From: BQJU01 sp965229635
GTDB lineage: Bacteria; Bacteroidota; Bacteroidia; Chitinophagales; Saprospiraceae
DNA length: 64,000 nucleotides
Assembly (NCBI GenBank): GCA_965229635.1
Contig: OZ245894.1
Span: 8,122,001 to 8,186,000, forward strand
Direction of reading: 5' to 3'
A program made the translations under genes and the position numbers. Shown here piece by piece: positions 45,770 to 54,747 of the stretch (its first letter is position 1; each line of letters starts with the position of its first letter). The notes beneath the pieces were generated by a model. It was not told where the DNA came from and searched no databases. It saw only the letters and a list, made by a program, of their open reading frames with translations.

Positions 45770-46729
45770 ATGAAGCCTCCGTATAGTCTCACACCCACAA
45801 TTTTTAGATTAGTCACGCAAATATCTGAGCGATTGGGCGAAGCCAAAGCATTGTATTTGGACAAGCCTTCACCTCAATTAAGGAAGAGAAATCGAGTGAA
45901 AACCATCTATTCTTCTCTGAAAATTGAAGGAAACACACTCACTGAAGATCAAATTACCGCAATCGTTGATAATAAGCGGGTAATCGGTCCTAAAGAAGAT
46001 ATTCTGGAAGTTAAGAATGAGATTGAAGTTTATAAAAACCTGGAAAAATACGATCCTCATTCACCAGCGTCATTTTTATTGGCACACAAACTCCTAATGA
46101 ACGGGTTAATTGATAAACCTGGACAATACAGGACTGAAAATGTAGGCATCGTTCAAGGTGATAAAGTGGCCCATTTAGCTCCTCCGGCAGCAAATGTCGA
46201 TTATTTGATGAGTGAACTCTTTAAATATCTGAAAGAGACCGACGAGTTATTATTGATAAAAAGCTGCGTCTTTCACTATGAAATGGAATTCATACATCCT
46301 TTTTTGGACGGAAATGGGAGAATGGGAAGATTATGGCAAGGTTTGATCCTATCAAAAAAGTACCCGGTGTTTGAATATCTACCATTTGAGACACTCATCA
46401 GTGATACACAAAAGGAATACTATGCTGTATTAGGAGCAAGCGACAAACAAGGTGAATCCACTGTCTTTATAGAGTACATGCTTAAGGTAATTGATCAATC
46501 ACTGGAAGAATTACTGGCATTTAGTAATAGACCGATGAAGAGAGAAGATCGATTGAGGTATTATAAATCGATGAATATTGATTCATTTTCAAGAAAAGAT
46601 TACATGGAAGTCTTCAAAGATATTTCTTCGGCGACCGCAAGTAGAGATTTACAAGAAGGAGTGGAAATGGAACTCTTTGAAAAGCATGGCGATAAGCGAA
46701 ATACTGTATACAAAATAAAGAAGAGATGA
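45770..46729 (+). CDS. fic: Fic family protein (class II, N-terminal inhibitory motif)
   Basis: I prefer the ATG at 45770 (MKPPYSLTPTIF, 319 residues); the ATG at 45758 lies inside the palindromic operator. The catalytic motif is H176-PFLDGNGRMGR, intact for nucleotide (usually AMP) transfer to a target hydroxyl. The inhibitory motif S49-LKI-E53-GN lies N-terminal, so this is an autoinhibited class II Fic protein. The C-terminal ~70 residues (YYKSMNIDSFSRKDYMEVFKDISSATASRDLQ) form a winged helix, as in many Fic regulators that control their own gene. Its stop overlaps the next ATG (ATGA). The target is unknown. Confidence 0.92.
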   Translation: MKPPYSLTPTIFRLVTQISERLGEAKALYLDKPSPQLRKRNRVKTIYSSLKIEGNTLTEDQITAIVDNKRVIGPKEDILEVKNEIEVYKNLEKYDPHSPASFLLAHKLLMNGLIDKPGQYRTENVGIVQGDKVAHLAPPAANVDYLMSELFKYLKETDELLLIKSCVFHYEMEFIHPFLDGNGRMGRLWQGLILSKKYPVFEYLPFETLISDTQKEYYAVLGASDKQGESTVFIEYMLKVIDQSLEELLAFSNRPMKREDRLRYYKSMNIDSFSRKDYMEVFKDISSATASRDLQEGVEMELFEKHGDKRNTVYKIKKR

Positions 46730-48228
46730 AAATCAAGGTTCTATTATTATGCCTATTGATTTCAACAGGTCTATGTGCCCAAGTAGATTATAGTGACATT
46801 GAACTGGCGTATGGTCACTATAGCGTAGGATACCGACACCTGGAAATGACGGATTCCACCCGTTCCTATTCCAGTGCCCTTGATTTTGGGAAGCATGGCT
46901 TTCGCCCGATATCGATGAGTATATGGGAGCCCTGTAGTCCAACCGCGGCTACTGAAAACGTGCGCATTCAAACCTATTTCAAAAGCTTAAAAATCGAGGA
47001 AGAGTGGCCCAATTTACCCAATGAGTACTTTTATGATTGGTTCTACATTGCTCCCAGCGATCATAATAAAAGGCAAGCCAATCGAAGGACTCACGCGGTC
47101 ATCCATTATGATCAGGTGGTGACTAACAAGCCCGTTATTTTGTACTCTGCAAGCTTTAGAGCGTCCTCCGTTGAAAACTTTGTTTTGTGTGAATATTTGG
47201 CGAGTTACGGCTATACGGTCGTGGCTATCCCTAGTAAAGGCATGAGGCGTATTGATTTCGAAGGGGGAACCATCCGGGATGCCACTGCTCAAAGCGATGA
47301 TCTGCAATTTGTGATTGGCAGGTTAAGTGAAATAATCAATAAAGACCATCCGGAATTGTATTTGATGGGCTTTAGTTTTGGGGGGCTTTCCCATATTTTA
47401 AATGCTTGTCAAAATAGGCAGGTAAAAGGAGTCATCAGCATTGATGGCACCGTAAAATACCGGCCTGAAGTTTTGGCGCAGTCTGCTTATTATGATGTCC
47501 ATCAATTTACTGCTCCGTTTATTCATTTCAGTCAGAAGGACATTTCCAGGGAGCGTTTATTGGAGGACGGTCTGGATACCTTGATGAATACCAATTTTCG
47601 ATTTTATGATCAAATATCCGTGCCGACAAAATATCAAATCAAGGCCAAATACTTAAGCCACACTTACTTTTCGTCTTTTGGATTGCTGTTTAATGAGCGA
47701 GATGTCAAAGAAGATGCTGAATACCACCTACTTCGACAATCCTATGCGCATTTATTGGCCAGCATTAAATCATTTATGGATAATTTGTCTTCCGAAAGTT
47801 TTAACTCAGCAATATTTGAAGCCGAATTATTATCATCCGGTGATTTTGAAATCATTGATGCTAAATCAAAAAACAAAGTTCCGGGCTTTCAGGACCTGAT
47901 CAATCGAAGTGACTTACGAAGTTTAGCCAGTATCGACAGCGTATACCATTTAGTGCTTAAATCCGACGCCAATTTTAAAGTTCCGGAAGGTGACTTGAAC
48001 CTACTGGGGTTGCAACTGATTTTTACGCCTGCCACCTATACGGAGGGTGTGAACGTATTCCAATTTGCCTTGAAATTATACCCCAACAGTGCCAATTTGT
48101 ACGACAGTCTGGCCGAAGGGTACAGATACCATGGTGACAATAAATTAGCCAAGGAGCATTTTTTAAAGTCGCTGGAGCTTAACCCCAATAATCAGAATGC
48201 TAAGAATAGATTGAAGCAATTGGAATAG
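46726..48228 (+). CDS. Secreted alpha/beta hydrolase with C-terminal TPR
   Basis: A 500-residue protein with a signal peptide (MKIKVLLLCLLISTGLCAQ). The hydrolase core shows the strand KPVILYSASFRAS, then LASYGYTVVAIPSKG and the nucleophile elbow G-F-S-F-G-G in LYLMGFSFGG, resembling dienelactone-hydrolase or PAF-acetylhydrolase types. The C-terminal ~50 residues are a TPR (NLYDSLAEGYRYHGDNKLAKEHFLKSLELNPNN). The start overlaps the fic stop by four bases, so translation is probably coupled. A role next to Fic is not obvious. A palindromic repeat begins seven bases after the stop codon. Confidence 0.85.
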   Translation: MKIKVLLLCLLISTGLCAQVDYSDIELAYGHYSVGYRHLEMTDSTRSYSSALDFGKHGFRPISMSIWEPCSPTAATENVRIQTYFKSLKIEEEWPNLPNEYFYDWFYIAPSDHNKRQANRRTHAVIHYDQVVTNKPVILYSASFRASSVENFVLCEYLASYGYTVVAIPSKGMRRIDFEGGTIRDATAQSDDLQFVIGRLSEIINKDHPELYLMGFSFGGLSHILNACQNRQVKGVISIDGTVKYRPEVLAQSAYYDVHQFTAPFIHFSQKDISRERLLEDGLDTLMNTNFRFYDQISVPTKYQIKAKYLSHTYFSSFGLLFNERDVKEDAEYHLLRQSYAHLLASIKSFMDNLSSESFNSAIFEAELLSSGDFEIIDAKSKNKVPGFQDLINRSDLRSLASIDSVYHLVLKSDANFKVPEGDLNLLGLQLIFTPATYTEGVNVFQFALKLYPNSANLYDSLAEGYRYHGDNKLAKEHFLKSLELNPNNQNAKNRLKQLE

Positions 48229-48235
48229 AGAATGA

Positions 48236-48259
48236 CGGCGAAGTTGGCAACTGTCGCCG
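48236..48259. repeat. REP-like palindrome
   Basis: CGGCGAAGTTGGCAACTGTCGCCG, preceded by GAATAGAGAATGA. The same flank precedes the copy at 52537, and in each case it supplies a stop codon of the preceding gene (TAG here, TGA there). Confidence 0.7.
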
Positions 48260-48753
48260 ATCAATGAAATTTAGTAAAAATAAGGCGATATGGGAATAAT
48301 AATCGCACCATATTTAACAGGAGCTTTAGTAATTGTTGTGGCTGCTATGATAAACTCAGTTAAATTATTGAACTCAGAAATTGTAGGGATAACTGAACTC
48401 GGATTTGGACTAATGATATCTTTAATCCTTTTTGGTGTCATAACTCTAAGCTATATAATAAAGGGGAAAATTTGGGGATTAAGTCCATTTTTCAGAATTC
48501 CATTATTTGCCATATTTATCCCATTTGCACTTCATTATGTACTCAGATGCATATATCGGTCAAACCATGCCACCTATATCGGAGCAAACCGTGCCACCTG
48601 TATCGGATGAAAGGGTGCCAGTCATATCAGCGCAAAGGGTGCCACTACATTGTGTTATAAAAAATGAGTTAGCGAGGTTTCTATCAGGAATCATGGTTAT
48701 TGCGAGTTTGACAATGTTGTCGAGCTTTATGGAGTATCAAAACTACTTCAGCA

Positions 48754-50310
48754 ATGGCCAATCAAAGAATAGCACTGATGGATTTACAGCAACTTGTACA
48801 GCTCAAAGCAAAAGGGCATAGCAACCGATCAATCTCGGAGAGTATTGGCATATCACGCAATACGGTTAACGATTATGTGAAGCTTTTTAAAGGCTTGGAT
48901 CAGTCCTTTACAGATTTAGCGGCCTTGGACCTAAATGCGCTAAAAAAGTTGTTGGCTGAGTTGAAGCCAGCAGCGGAGCAACAGGTAGATACCCGTTATT
49001 CAGCGTTTCAAAAACAACTGAGCTATTACCTAAAAGAACTAAAACGGCCGGGAGCAACCTACCAAACTTTGTGGTACCAATATCGGGAACAACATCCCCA
49101 AGGGTATGGCTACACCCAATTTAAGCATCACTTACAAGCTCATCAGCGCAAGAGTGAGGTGTATTTGCCGATGTCTCATAAATATGGGGACAAGCTTTTT
49201 ATCGACTTCACGGGCAAGAAGCTACAGATCGTAGATCGTTCCAGTGGCGAGGTGCAATCCGTAGAGGTCTTCGTTGGGATATTGGGAGCTAGTCAGTATA
49301 CTTATGTAGAAGCTGTCCTGTCGCAAAGCCTGCCTCATTTTATTTCCTGCACGGCCAATTGTCTGGCCTTTATGGGTGGAGTGCCTCAGGCGTTGGTTCC
49401 AGATAACCTGAAGTCAGCCGTGGAAAAGGCGAGCAATTATGAAGCGCTTATCAATAGACAGTATAAGCTGATGGCTGCTCATTATCAGACCGTTGTTTAT
49501 CCCACCCGAGTGGCTAAACCAAAAGATAAACCCTTGGTAGAAAATGCGGTTAGATTGGTCTATCAACGCATCTTCTACCCCATACGGAACATGGTTTTCT
49601 TTTCACTAGCAGAACTTAATCAACAGATTAGTCAGCTACTAGATGCCCATAACAGACAACAGATGCAAGGGCGAGATTATTCTCGTTGGGACCAGTTCAT
49701 TAAACATGAAAAAGCATTGCTGAGTCCACTACCAAAATACCGGTATGAACCTAAGCATAGCAAGCGGGCAATGGTACAAAAAAACAGCCATGTATGGTTA
49801 GAAAAACACTACTATAGCGTGCATCATAGCTATGTAGGTCAGCGTGTACAAATCCTTTATAATGAGCTAAGTGTAGAGATTTACGCCCACCAGGAGCGGA
49901 TTGCCATACACAAGCGATCCCAACAGCCTCATGCCTACACCACCATCAAGGAACATATGCCTTCCACCCATCAATTTGTCATGGACTGGCACCCAGACCG
50001 CTTCATTAAATGGGCTAATAAGATTGGTCCTCATACCGGCCTGTATGTGGAACAGGTTTTAGAACGTTATGGCTATCCCGAACAGGCTTATAAGTCCTGT
50101 ATTGGCATCATTAATCTGGGTAAGAAATATAGTAACCAAAGACTGGAGAAGGCCTGCCAAAGAGCCCTGCTGTACGAAAAGTACTCCTACCGAACCATTG
50201 AATACATCTTGCTCAGAAAACTGGATCAACTAGATGAACAAGAGATTGGATCGCAGCAAGTACAACGGCCGTTACATGACAATATCCGGGGACCGGAATA
50301 TTACGAATAA
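48754..50310 (+). CDS. istA: IS21 family transposase IstA
   Basis: A 518-residue transposase. The N-terminal helix-turn-helix (GHSNRSISESIGISRNTVNDYVK) should bind the multiple terminal repeats. The catalytic core has D151 in KLFIDFTGKK, D217 in ALVPDNLK and E263 in KPLVENAVRL, a D-D-E triad with spacing 66 and 46 residues. The C-terminal region carries the Mu-type beta-barrel part (VWLEKHYYSVHHSYVGQRVQI). No frameshift is seen. It is followed 31 bp later by istB. Confidence 0.95.
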   Translation: MANQRIALMDLQQLVQLKAKGHSNRSISESIGISRNTVNDYVKLFKGLDQSFTDLAALDLNALKKLLAELKPAAEQQVDTRYSAFQKQLSYYLKELKRPGATYQTLWYQYREQHPQGYGYTQFKHHLQAHQRKSEVYLPMSHKYGDKLFIDFTGKKLQIVDRSSGEVQSVEVFVGILGASQYTYVEAVLSQSLPHFISCTANCLAFMGGVPQALVPDNLKSAVEKASNYEALINRQYKLMAAHYQTVVYPTRVAKPKDKPLVENAVRLVYQRIFYPIRNMVFFSLAELNQQISQLLDAHNRQQMQGRDYSRWDQFIKHEKALLSPLPKYRYEPKHSKRAMVQKNSHVWLEKHYYSVHHSYVGQRVQILYNELSVEIYAHQERIAIHKRSQQPHAYTTIKEHMPSTHQFVMDWHPDRFIKWANKIGPHTGLYVEQVLERYGYPEQAYKSCIGIINLGKKYSNQRLEKACQRALLYEKYSYRTIEYILLRKLDQLDEQEIGSQQVQRPLHDNIRGPEYYE

Positions 50311-50341
50311 CCACTATTTTTTAATCAAAAGATGAAAAACA

Positions 50342-51082
50342 ATGAATACTGCCACCTTAGACAAAATGCGAAGTATGCGCCTGTTTGGGATGTTAGAAGC
50401 CTTCGATGTGATGCTCAAAACAGCACAAACTACTCATTATTCCTCTGATGAGTTAATGGCTCATTTAGTAGAAGCCGAATGGAATGATCGGCATAATCGT
50501 CGCCTGGATAGGCTGTTAAAAAATGCAAAGTTCCGCTATGGAGCCACTTTAAATGAGATCGATTATCAGGTGCCAAGAGGGCTAGATAAGGGAATCATTC
50601 AACGCTTGGGCCAGGGAGATTTTATCCGGAGGGCGCAAAATGTAATCATCTTGGGGCCAACTGGAGTAGGCAAATCTTTTATCGCCACAGCTTTAGGTCA
50701 ACAGGCTTGTACACTAGGAATGACAACTTATTATGCCAGCACTTATAAGCTATTCCAGGAACTGAAAATGGCAAAAGCAGATGGATCTTATCCTAAAATC
50801 TTGAAGCGATTAGCCAAGCAGGAACTGCTCATCCTGGATGATTTTGGGATTAAACCTATGGATCAACATGCTAGAATGGCTTTAATGGAAATCATGGAAG
50901 ATCGCCATCAAAAACAGTCGACTATCATCACTACTCAGCTACCCGTTAAGCACTGGCACGAAACGATTGGAGAAAGCACCATCGCTGACGCAGTCATGGA
51001 TCGGTTGGTACACTCCGCTCATCGAATAGACCTCAAAGGAGAGTCTATGAGGAAGATTTTAGCTGCTAAAAAGGAAAAATAA
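50342..51082 (+). CDS. istB: IS21 family helper ATPase IstB
   Basis: A 246-residue DnaC-like AAA+ ATPase that assembles on DNA and stimulates IstA at the target. Walker A is GPTGVGKS, and Walker B is LLILDDFG. The N-terminal helical part (MRSMRLFGMLEAFDVMLKT) is the usual IstB start, and the end (HRIDLKGESMRKILAAKK) is typical. It is intact. Confidence 0.95.
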   Translation: MNTATLDKMRSMRLFGMLEAFDVMLKTAQTTHYSSDELMAHLVEAEWNDRHNRRLDRLLKNAKFRYGATLNEIDYQVPRGLDKGIIQRLGQGDFIRRAQNVIILGPTGVGKSFIATALGQQACTLGMTTYYASTYKLFQELKMAKADGSYPKILKRLAKQELLILDDFGIKPMDQHARMALMEIMEDRHQKQSTIITTQLPVKHWHETIGESTIADAVMDRLVHSAHRIDLKGESMRKILAAKKEK

Positions 51083-51449
51083 ACTTACTTTTAGATCAGA
51101 AACCGACCTAACTCATCTGGCACACTTTGCTCCGATATGAGTGGCATGGTTTGCTCCGATACGAGTGGCACACTTTGGCCGATATGGCTGGCACGGTTTG
51201 CTCCGATATTTGCACTCAGAGGTAGCGATAATCCTAATTTTTCATATTTCTCAAGTATACTACTAATTAGTATTGCGATTAACGGGATATTAGGAATGGC
51301 ATATAATTATGTTCTTTTTGACGTGCTCGATTATTTCAACATTAAAAAGTATTATTAAAGAAAATGCATAGCGCAAAATCCTCCCATACTTTCAGTCCGG
51401 CATATGCATCAAGTATTACTCCAACATATACCAAGCAACGCAAGAAAAA

Positions 51450-52172
51450 ATGGAAAAATATCTCGCTATAACTCTGTCCCTGATTGTAGGTATAAACTTA
51501 CATGCTCAAAGTTCACTTGATGAGTTAGCGTTTGAATTACAGCTGGATTCTTTTGTAGTTGCGGAGAGCCTTTGTGAAACTGCAAAGAACATGGCTCAAA
51601 AAGATATTGAAAATGGAAGATATGCTGCGTTTTTCCACGGGTATAGAGCTAATAATTCTAACACCTTTGAAAGGCTAATGTTGAGAAAATATGGGGTTTA
51701 CGCTTTAAGGACGGGTTGGTGCAGTGGTGATGATTTTTTGAGCTGCTACAGTGAAGTTTCAATTCCTGTTATTAAAGAGAAATTTGGAGAAGACATATTT
51801 GAGAAAACCAAAATAGAGGCATTAGAATTAGACAGAAGTGGCAAAGGAGACAGAGAAGCTTTTTATCATGAAGGGTGGTTTGAATTTATTAAGATCTTTT
51901 ATTGCGAGATGGACGATGAATTACTCGGAAAGTATAAATCAAGAAAAAATTATCCGACAGCAAGTGTTACTTTGCATGTAGATATAGAAGGAAACCTTCA
52001 TAGTCCGGAGGTCGTATTTTGTGATGACCAAAAGGTAATTTCGGAAATAAAAAGAATTGCAAGGAAATTGCCAAAATTTGAACCTGCTACAGAGGATGGA
52101 ATACCTGTAGAAGATAAGCTCACTTTTGGGGTTAAGTTTCACAAGAAATGGAAAAGGAAAACTTGTCGTTAA
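51450..52172 (+). CDS. Secreted protein with TonB-C-terminal-like domain
   Basis: A 240-residue protein with a signal peptide (MEKYLAITLSLIVGINLHAQ). The middle is helical with GYRANNSNTFERLMLRKYGVYALRTG and four cysteines. The C-terminal ~70 residues (TASVTLHVDIEGNLHSPEVV...IKRIARKLPKFEPATEDGIPVEDKLTFGVKF) have the pattern of a TonB C-terminal domain, as in many Bacteroidota secreted proteins. Function is unknown. AT-rich. Its last codons merge into a sequence that closely matches the left arm of the attC site at 62657. Confidence 0.75.
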   Translation: MEKYLAITLSLIVGINLHAQSSLDELAFELQLDSFVVAESLCETAKNMAQKDIENGRYAAFFHGYRANNSNTFERLMLRKYGVYALRTGWCSGDDFLSCYSEVSIPVIKEKFGEDIFEKTKIEALELDRSGKGDREAFYHEGWFEFIKIFYCEMDDELLGKYKSRKNYPTASVTLHVDIEGNLHSPEVVFCDDQKVISEIKRIARKLPKFEPATEDGIPVEDKLTFGVKFHKKWKRKTCR

Positions 52173-52200
52173 CAAAGAAGGATCAAAGCGAGGCAGAGCG
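52171..52200 (+). other. Half attC-like sequence after the TonB-like gene
   Basis: These 30 bases match 62661-62690, the left arm of the attC site near the window end, at 27 of 30 positions, including TCAAAGCGAGGCAGAGCG exactly. The right arm (TTGACGCT...GTTGAAC) is missing here. The position directly at a gene end fits a decayed gene cassette. Confidence 0.5.
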
Positions 52201-52254
52201 GGGTTCCCATTTATCACCGAAGCATGGAGTAAAATCCACATCAAAACTAAACCC

Positions 52255-52536
52255 ATGAAACACGCCGATTTACCCGAACGGTGGAAGCAAAAAATTGCGG
52301 AACACCTTGATAAGGAAGGACGAAAAGAGGACAGTAAACTAAGCGCTTTTGACTTCAATCCCAATCAAGAAGTAGAACTCAAGTTTGAAGATGACTCATT
52401 TGCAAATTTCAAATATGCATTCATCATCCGTGCGCCTGAATTTGGGGAGATTGGTGTATTTACGGAGCATTGCGGGTATCATATCTTTAATATTTATGTT
52501 GAAGCAAAGGAGATTAAGCTTGGGAATAGAGAATGA
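52255..52536 (+). CDS. Small soluble protein of unknown function
   Basis: I take the ATG at 52255 (MKHADLPERWKQKIAEHL, 93 residues). The frame is open back to 52126 but that part overlaps the previous gene and the attC-like remnant. The protein is charged and alpha/beta (NPNQEVELKFEDDSFANFKYAFIIRAPEFGEIGVFTEHCGYHIF). I believe it resembles small unknown proteins often found in gene cassettes, but no family can be named. Its TGA stop lies in the flank of the palindromic repeat at 52537. Confidence 0.65.
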   Translation: MKHADLPERWKQKIAEHLDKEGRKEDSKLSAFDFNPNQEVELKFEDDSFANFKYAFIIRAPEFGEIGVFTEHCGYHIFNIYVEAKEIKLGNRE

Positions 52537-52559
52537 CGGCGAAGTTGTCAACTTCGCCG
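52537..52559. repeat. REP-like perfect palindrome
   Basis: CGGCGAAGTTG-T-CAACTTCGCCG is a perfect 11-bp inverted repeat around one central base, directly after a stop codon. It is the most regular copy of the family at 42277, 42324, 43537 and 48236. Confidence 0.75.
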
Positions 52560-52617
52560 ATCAGGAAAAGTGTTCATCAATAGGGGATTTGTGTTAAGTA
52601 CTATCAAGGGATGATTG

Positions 52618-52625
52618 TAACTTTG
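52618..52625 (+). promoter_or_regulatory. Bacteroidota -7 element for the second AraC-type gene
   Basis: TAACTTTG fits TAnnTTTG, 14 bp before the ATG at 52639, giving a very short leader. A TTTG at 52588-52591 is somewhat too far upstream to be a standard -33 box. Confidence 0.45.
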
Positions 52626-52638
52626 TAAAAAGTAAAAC

Positions 52639-53547
52639 ATGGGAGCACAATTGATTCATTCAAAATCGATAGCGGAGTTGTCGGCTGTGATGGGGATTGG
52701 AAAAGCAACACATCCGTTAATTACCATCATTGATACCGAAAAACTCGCCTATGGGGAGGAAACCGTTGGTAAACGATTCTCTTCTGACCTATTCTGCATC
52801 GCCCTGAAGGATTCGAATTGCGGTATTGATTACGGACGAAACACCTACGATTTTGATGATGGTGTATTGATATTTACGGCACCACAACAGGTCATCACGG
52901 TCAAGAAGCCACAGGCCCTGAATGAGGTAAAAGGTTGGATGCTTTACTTTCATCCCGACCTGATCAGAAATACTTCCCTGGGGGCAAAAATTGACACCTA
53001 CACTTTTTTTAATTACGAAGTTCACGAGGCACTGCATCTTTCAGAACAAGAACAACAGACCCTCAATCAAATCGTGGTGCTGGTTCAAAACGAAATCAAG
53101 GAACGCATCGATAACCACAGCCAGCAGGTATTGGTCTCGAATATTGAGCTGTTGCTTAATTACTGCACCCGATTTTACGAACGGCAGTTTAATACTCGCT
53201 CCGCCAGCAACCTGGACATCGTTTCCAAAGTCGAATCCTTATTGAAAGACTATTATTTGGCGGATAAGCTGATTGAGGAAGGGCAACCAAGCATTCAATA
53301 CCTGGCCGAGCAATGCCATCTTTCTGCGAGTTACCTGAGCGATTTGCTCGCTAAAGAAACCGGCCGTTCGGCAAAAGACCATATCAATGACTTTTTGGTG
53401 GATAAAGCCAAACACTTGTTGCTAAGTTCCACGGATACCGTAAGTGGTATTGCCTATACCCTTGGTTTTAATTATCCGCATTATTTTGGTAGATTGTTCA
53501 AGCAAAAAACAGGTAAAACGCCGCAGGAGTACAGATCGTTAAATTAA
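52639..53547 (+). CDS. AraC family transcriptional regulator
   Basis: A 302-residue paralogue of the regulator at 309-1214, with the same layout: an N-terminal cupin-like domain and a C-terminal double HTH (LSASYLSDLLAKETGRSAKDH, then FNYPHYFGRLFKQKTGKTPQEYRSLN). Shared blocks include YGRNTYDFDDGVLIFTAPQQV against YGRKNYDYQDGTLVFVGPGQV. It starts a co-directional row: a bestrophin-like channel 11 bp later and two SDR genes after that. It probably controls the SDR genes, as related AraC-type regulators are often next to SDRs. The operator was not found. Confidence 0.9.
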   Translation: MGAQLIHSKSIAELSAVMGIGKATHPLITIIDTEKLAYGEETVGKRFSSDLFCIALKDSNCGIDYGRNTYDFDDGVLIFTAPQQVITVKKPQALNEVKGWMLYFHPDLIRNTSLGAKIDTYTFFNYEVHEALHLSEQEQQTLNQIVVLVQNEIKERIDNHSQQVLVSNIELLLNYCTRFYERQFNTRSASNLDIVSKVESLLKDYYLADKLIEEGQPSIQYLAEQCHLSASYLSDLLAKETGRSAKDHINDFLVDKAKHLLLSSTDTVSGIAYTLGFNYPHYFGRLFKQKTGKTPQEYRSLN

Positions 53548-53557
53548 TTCTAATAGC

Positions 53558-54613
53558 ATGTACATAAAGAAAACCTATACCGCTCTTGAATTAGCAATAT
53601 GGACTCGTTTCGAGACATTTTCATTTCTCTTAATCATCACTGCCTATGTGTCTCTATACTATTTTTTTGATTTAGGATGGTTTAGGATTCCATGGACCCC
53701 TCTGGCCTTAATTGGTACAGCGGTTGCCTTCGTAATCGGTTTTCAGAATAATTCCGCCTATGGAAGAATCTGGGAGGCCAGAAAAATTTGGGGAGGAATT
53801 GTTAATACTTCCAGAACTTTGGGCATGTATTTACAGGATATGCTTACGAATGAATATACCTCAGACCCATTATCTGAAGAAGAGATCAATCAAGAGATTA
53901 AGCAACTTACTTTCCGGCATATTGCCTGGATGACCGCCTTACGTCATGCAATGCGGGTACCCAAACCCTGGGAGACTACCGCAAGCCATAAAACAAATCA
54001 GGAGTGGAACATTCGTCCTCCTGAACTAGAATCCTCTTTGGAAGAGGACTTAAAACCATATATCAGTGAAAAGGATTTTGAATATTTAGCCGGCAAAAGT
54101 AATAAGCCAACAGCACTGTTATACCTACAGTCGCATCACTTAAAGGAACTAAAAGAAAAAGGCGTAATCTGGGAGTTTTCATTTTTAGAATTAGAAAATC
54201 TTCTTCAAGAATTATTTACGCTCCAGGGCAGAAGCGAACGCATTAAGAATTTCCCTTATCCGAGACATTTCGCTACCCTTAATCATTTTTTTATGTGGAT
54301 TTTTGTGTTGTTACTCCCCATTGCCCTGGTACCACAGTTCGTTGACATCGGAGAAGGGCTGCAGGACAAATTACCGTTGATGAGTGAGGTCTTTGTCTGG
54401 TTGAGCATCCCGATTTACACCATTGTCGCCTGGATATTTCATACGATGGAAAGAATAGGCCGGACGGGAGAGAACCCTTTTGAAGGAACTTCCAATGATG
54501 TTCCGATTTCCACAATAGCCAGAGGAATTGAAATCGATCTGCGTCAAAACCTGGGAGAATCTGACGCGGATATTCCTGACCAGTTTGCGGTCAGATACAA
54601 TACCCAGTTTTAG
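53558..54613 (+). CDS. Bestrophin family (UPF0187) membrane protein
   Basis: A 351-residue protein beginning 11 bp after the AraC-type gene. It has the bestrophin layout: a first TM pair (RFETFSFLLIITAYVSLYYFF and WTPLALIGTAVAFVIGFQNNSAYGRIWEAR), a long cytoplasmic helical region, a second TM pair (FATLNHFFMWIFVLLLPIALVP, VFVWLSIPIYTIVAWIFHTMERIG) and a conserved end with NPFEGTSNDVPISTIARGIEIDLRQ. Bacterial homologues such as KpBest form pentameric cation-selective channels. No link with its neighbours is obvious beyond co-transcription. Confidence 0.9.
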   Translation: MYIKKTYTALELAIWTRFETFSFLLIITAYVSLYYFFDLGWFRIPWTPLALIGTAVAFVIGFQNNSAYGRIWEARKIWGGIVNTSRTLGMYLQDMLTNEYTSDPLSEEEINQEIKQLTFRHIAWMTALRHAMRVPKPWETTASHKTNQEWNIRPPELESSLEEDLKPYISEKDFEYLAGKSNKPTALLYLQSHHLKELKEKGVIWEFSFLELENLLQELFTLQGRSERIKNFPYPRHFATLNHFFMWIFVLLLPIALVPQFVDIGEGLQDKLPLMSEVFVWLSIPIYTIVAWIFHTMERIGRTGENPFEGTSNDVPISTIARGIEIDLRQNLGESDADIPDQFAVRYNTQF

Positions 54614-54747
54614 ATCCGTTGCAACCTTGGGTATTGATAGGTACAAGAACTCATTCAGTTCCGCGATTTGTGTTTAACCTTCCTGTTTTCATGTTAATCT
54701 CTATCCTGTAACCATCGGATATTTGTGTCATCTAATCACGAAAATAA

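Larger units (their letters stand above)
48548..51214 (+). mobile_element. IS21 family insertion sequence, 2,667 bp, with 6-bp target duplication
   Basis: The element starts TGCATATATCGG and ends with the complement of TGCAAATATCGG. CTCAGA is present on both outer sides (48542-48547 and 51215-51220) as target duplication. Each end carries several copies of an inner repeat of the type TATCGGAGCAAACCGTGCCA (left to about 48650, right from about 51115), as usual for IS21 transposase binding sites. It encodes istA and istB in the correct order. It appears complete and potentially active. Confidence 0.93.
48290..51358 (+). pseudogene. Small membrane-protein gene interrupted by an IS21 element
   Basis: The left part (48290-48547, 86 codons) and the right part (51221-51358) read in one frame when the IS and one copy of the 6-bp target duplication are removed. 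The reconstructed protein has 131 residues and four hydrophobic segments: two in the left half near residues 5-22 and 36-58, one at ~70-84, and one at ~96-116 from the right half. It ends FDVLDYFNIKKYY before TAA. Function unknown. In the present state translation would run from 48290 into the IS end and stop at 48610. Confidence 0.85.
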
